The notes beneath the pieces are model-generated. The model ran no database searches. It saw only the letters and a list, made by a program, of their open reading frames with translations, and was not told the DNA's origin. The position numbers and the translations under genes are program-made. Shown in pieces: positions 5,013-5,827 of a stretch of 5,827 nt of DNA. Each line of letters opens with the position of its first letter. The first letter of the stretch is position 1. The DNA comes from Desulfobacter sp. (lineage in GTDB: Bacteria > Desulfobacterota > Desulfobacteria > Desulfobacterales > Desulfobacteraceae): assembly GCA_030145005.1 (NCBI GenBank), contig JAQYWJ010000141.1, positions 1-5,827 of the forward strand, read 5' to 3'.

Positions 5013-5827
5013 ATGACACCTGATATGATTATGACCATGATCATCCTGGTCTTTGTTATCTGCCTCTTTGTGTTCGAATGGGTGCGGGTGGATGTGGTCG
5101 GGATAATGATGATGGTCCTTCTTCCCCTGATTGGACTGATCTCTCCCAAAGAAGCCTTTGTGGGCTTAAGTTCCAATGCTGTTTGTTCCATTATTGCCGT
5201 AATTATTATTGGTGCCGGGTTGGATAAAACCGGCGTTATGAATAAGGTGGCTAAGCCCATTCTGGCCCTGGCAGGCAAAAGCGAAGCCAAAATCATGCTT
5301 CTGGTTTCAGGCACCGTAGGCATTATTTCAAGTATGATGCAGAACATTGGGGCCGCAGCCCTGTTTTTGCCCGCCACCCAGAGAATCTCCAAGCGGGTGG
5401 GGATACCCACTTCCCGCATCCTGATGCCCATGGGGTTCTGTGCCATTATCGGCGGAACGCTTACCCTTGTGGGCGCAAGCCCGACCATTCTGCTCAATGA
5501 TCTTATGGTGCTGGGCGGTGAAAAACTTGAACCTTTCGGGTTGTTTACCCAGACCCCCATCGGTGTGTGTCTGTTGATTACGGCGCTTTTATATTTTCTG
5601 ATTTTTGGGCGGTTTATTCTTCCCAACGAAAGCGGCCAGGACAGCAAGGGTGCCTCAGATGTGCTCATCAATGAATACCAGGGCGTCAACAGCCTGGTCG
5701 AGTTGCATGTACCCGAAGGCACCGGGACCACAGGCCTTCTGGATGATTTAAACATTCGCCCCCGGTTTCTTGTTACGGTAATCGGCATATCTTCTCCCTC
5801 CACCAGGACCACCAACCACGTACCCCG
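5013..5827 (+). CDS. SLC13-family (divalent anion/sodium symporter-like) permease, N-terminal part
   Basis: Inner-membrane transporter, open at the right edge: 271 codons are visible and no stop is reached. Hydrophobic segments lie at about residues 4-22, 26-43, 55-70, 92-121, 136-165 and 181-204. The SSMMQNIGAAALFLP stretch (106-120) corresponds to the Ser-Asn-Thr re-entrant signature of SLC13 proteins, here with Asn-Ile-Gly. It is followed by the typical LMPMGFCAIIGGTLTLVGASP. From about residue 222 the sequence turns soluble (LVELHVPEGTGTTGLLDDLN), resembling the RCK_C (TrkA-C) domains inserted in the YfbS-like subgroup of bacterial SLC13 permeases. Substrates in this superfamily include sulfate, dicarboxylates and other anions; this sequence does not decide among them. 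The ATG has GGAG (4998-5001) 11 nt upstream, a rather long gap. It is last of the three co-directional genes in view. Confidence 0.88.
   Translation, partial: MTPDMIMTMIILVFVICLFVFEWVRVDVVGIMMMVLLPLIGLISPKEAFVGLSSNAVCSIIAVIIIGAGLDKTGVMNKVAKPILALAGKSEAKIMLLVSGTVGIISSMMQNIGAAALFLPATQRISKRVGIPTSRILMPMGFCAIIGGTLTLVGASPTILLNDLMVLGGEKLEPFGLFTQTPIGVCLLITALLYFLIFGRFILPNESGQDSKGASDVLINEYQGVNSLVELHVPEGTGTTGLLDDLNIRPRFLVTVIGISSPSTRTTNHVP

Noticed and set aside
5009..5815. Long open frame on the minus strand opposite the permease gene (268 codons)
   Set aside because: Its protein is rich in Arg, Thr, Pro and Ile with no domain pattern, while the plus strand encodes clear SLC13 membrane segments. It is an antisense shadow.

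Overview
The window looks like a chromosomal segment of a strict anaerobe, most likely a sulfate-reducing Desulfobacterota (Desulfobacter-like). This is inferred from a Crp/Fnr regulator divergent from a ferredoxin of the kind found beside hybrid-cluster protein genes, a Lon protease fused to a response-regulator receiver domain, a sigma-54-type promoter, and a universal-stress-like protein encoded ahead of an SLC13-type permease. Moderate GC content and the lack of mobile-element, rRNA, tRNA or CRISPR sequence fit ordinary chromosome. The genus is a guess.

Layout. (1) Positions 41-715, minus strand: a Crp/Fnr-family regulator with an FNR-type recognition helix but no FNR iron-sulfur cysteines. 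Its true N-terminus probably lies upstream of the only canonical start codon. (2) Positions 716-921: a divergent control region with a perfect FNR-type palindrome, TTGAT-CCAG-ATCAA. (3) Positions 922-1668, plus strand: a ferredoxin-like protein with an N-terminal cluster-binding domain and a Cys-containing C-terminal domain. (4) Positions 1669-1833: a short convergent gap with one perfect hairpin. (5) Positions 1834-3885, minus strand: the most unusual gene, a 683-residue Lon protease. It lacks the usual N-terminal substrate-binding domain and carries a complete CheY/NtrC-like receiver domain inserted between the Lon helical domain and Walker A. All key catalytic and phosphorylation residues are present. 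(6) Positions 3886-4312: a 427-nt divergent regulatory region with a sigma-54 (-24/-12) candidate facing right, several inverted repeats, and a weaker sigma-70 candidate facing left. (7) Positions 4313 to the right edge, plus strand: an apparent three-gene operon. It encodes a Usp-like cytoplasmic protein, a 27-residue single-span membrane microprotein with a strong Shine-Dalgarno, and an SLC13-family permease cut off by the window edge after its first RCK_C-like (TrkA-C-like) segment begins.

How the parts may work together. The regulator and ferredoxin form a likely regulator-target pair sharing one palindromic operator. This is a redox or nitrosative-stress module by analogy with hcp-linked loci. 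The Lon-receiver fusion places an aspartyl-phosphorylation switch directly before a AAA+ module, as NtrC-type activators do, and so suggests proteolysis gated by a histidine kinase. No kinase is encoded in the window. The Usp-like protein, microprotein and permease probably form a transport unit under sigma-54 control.
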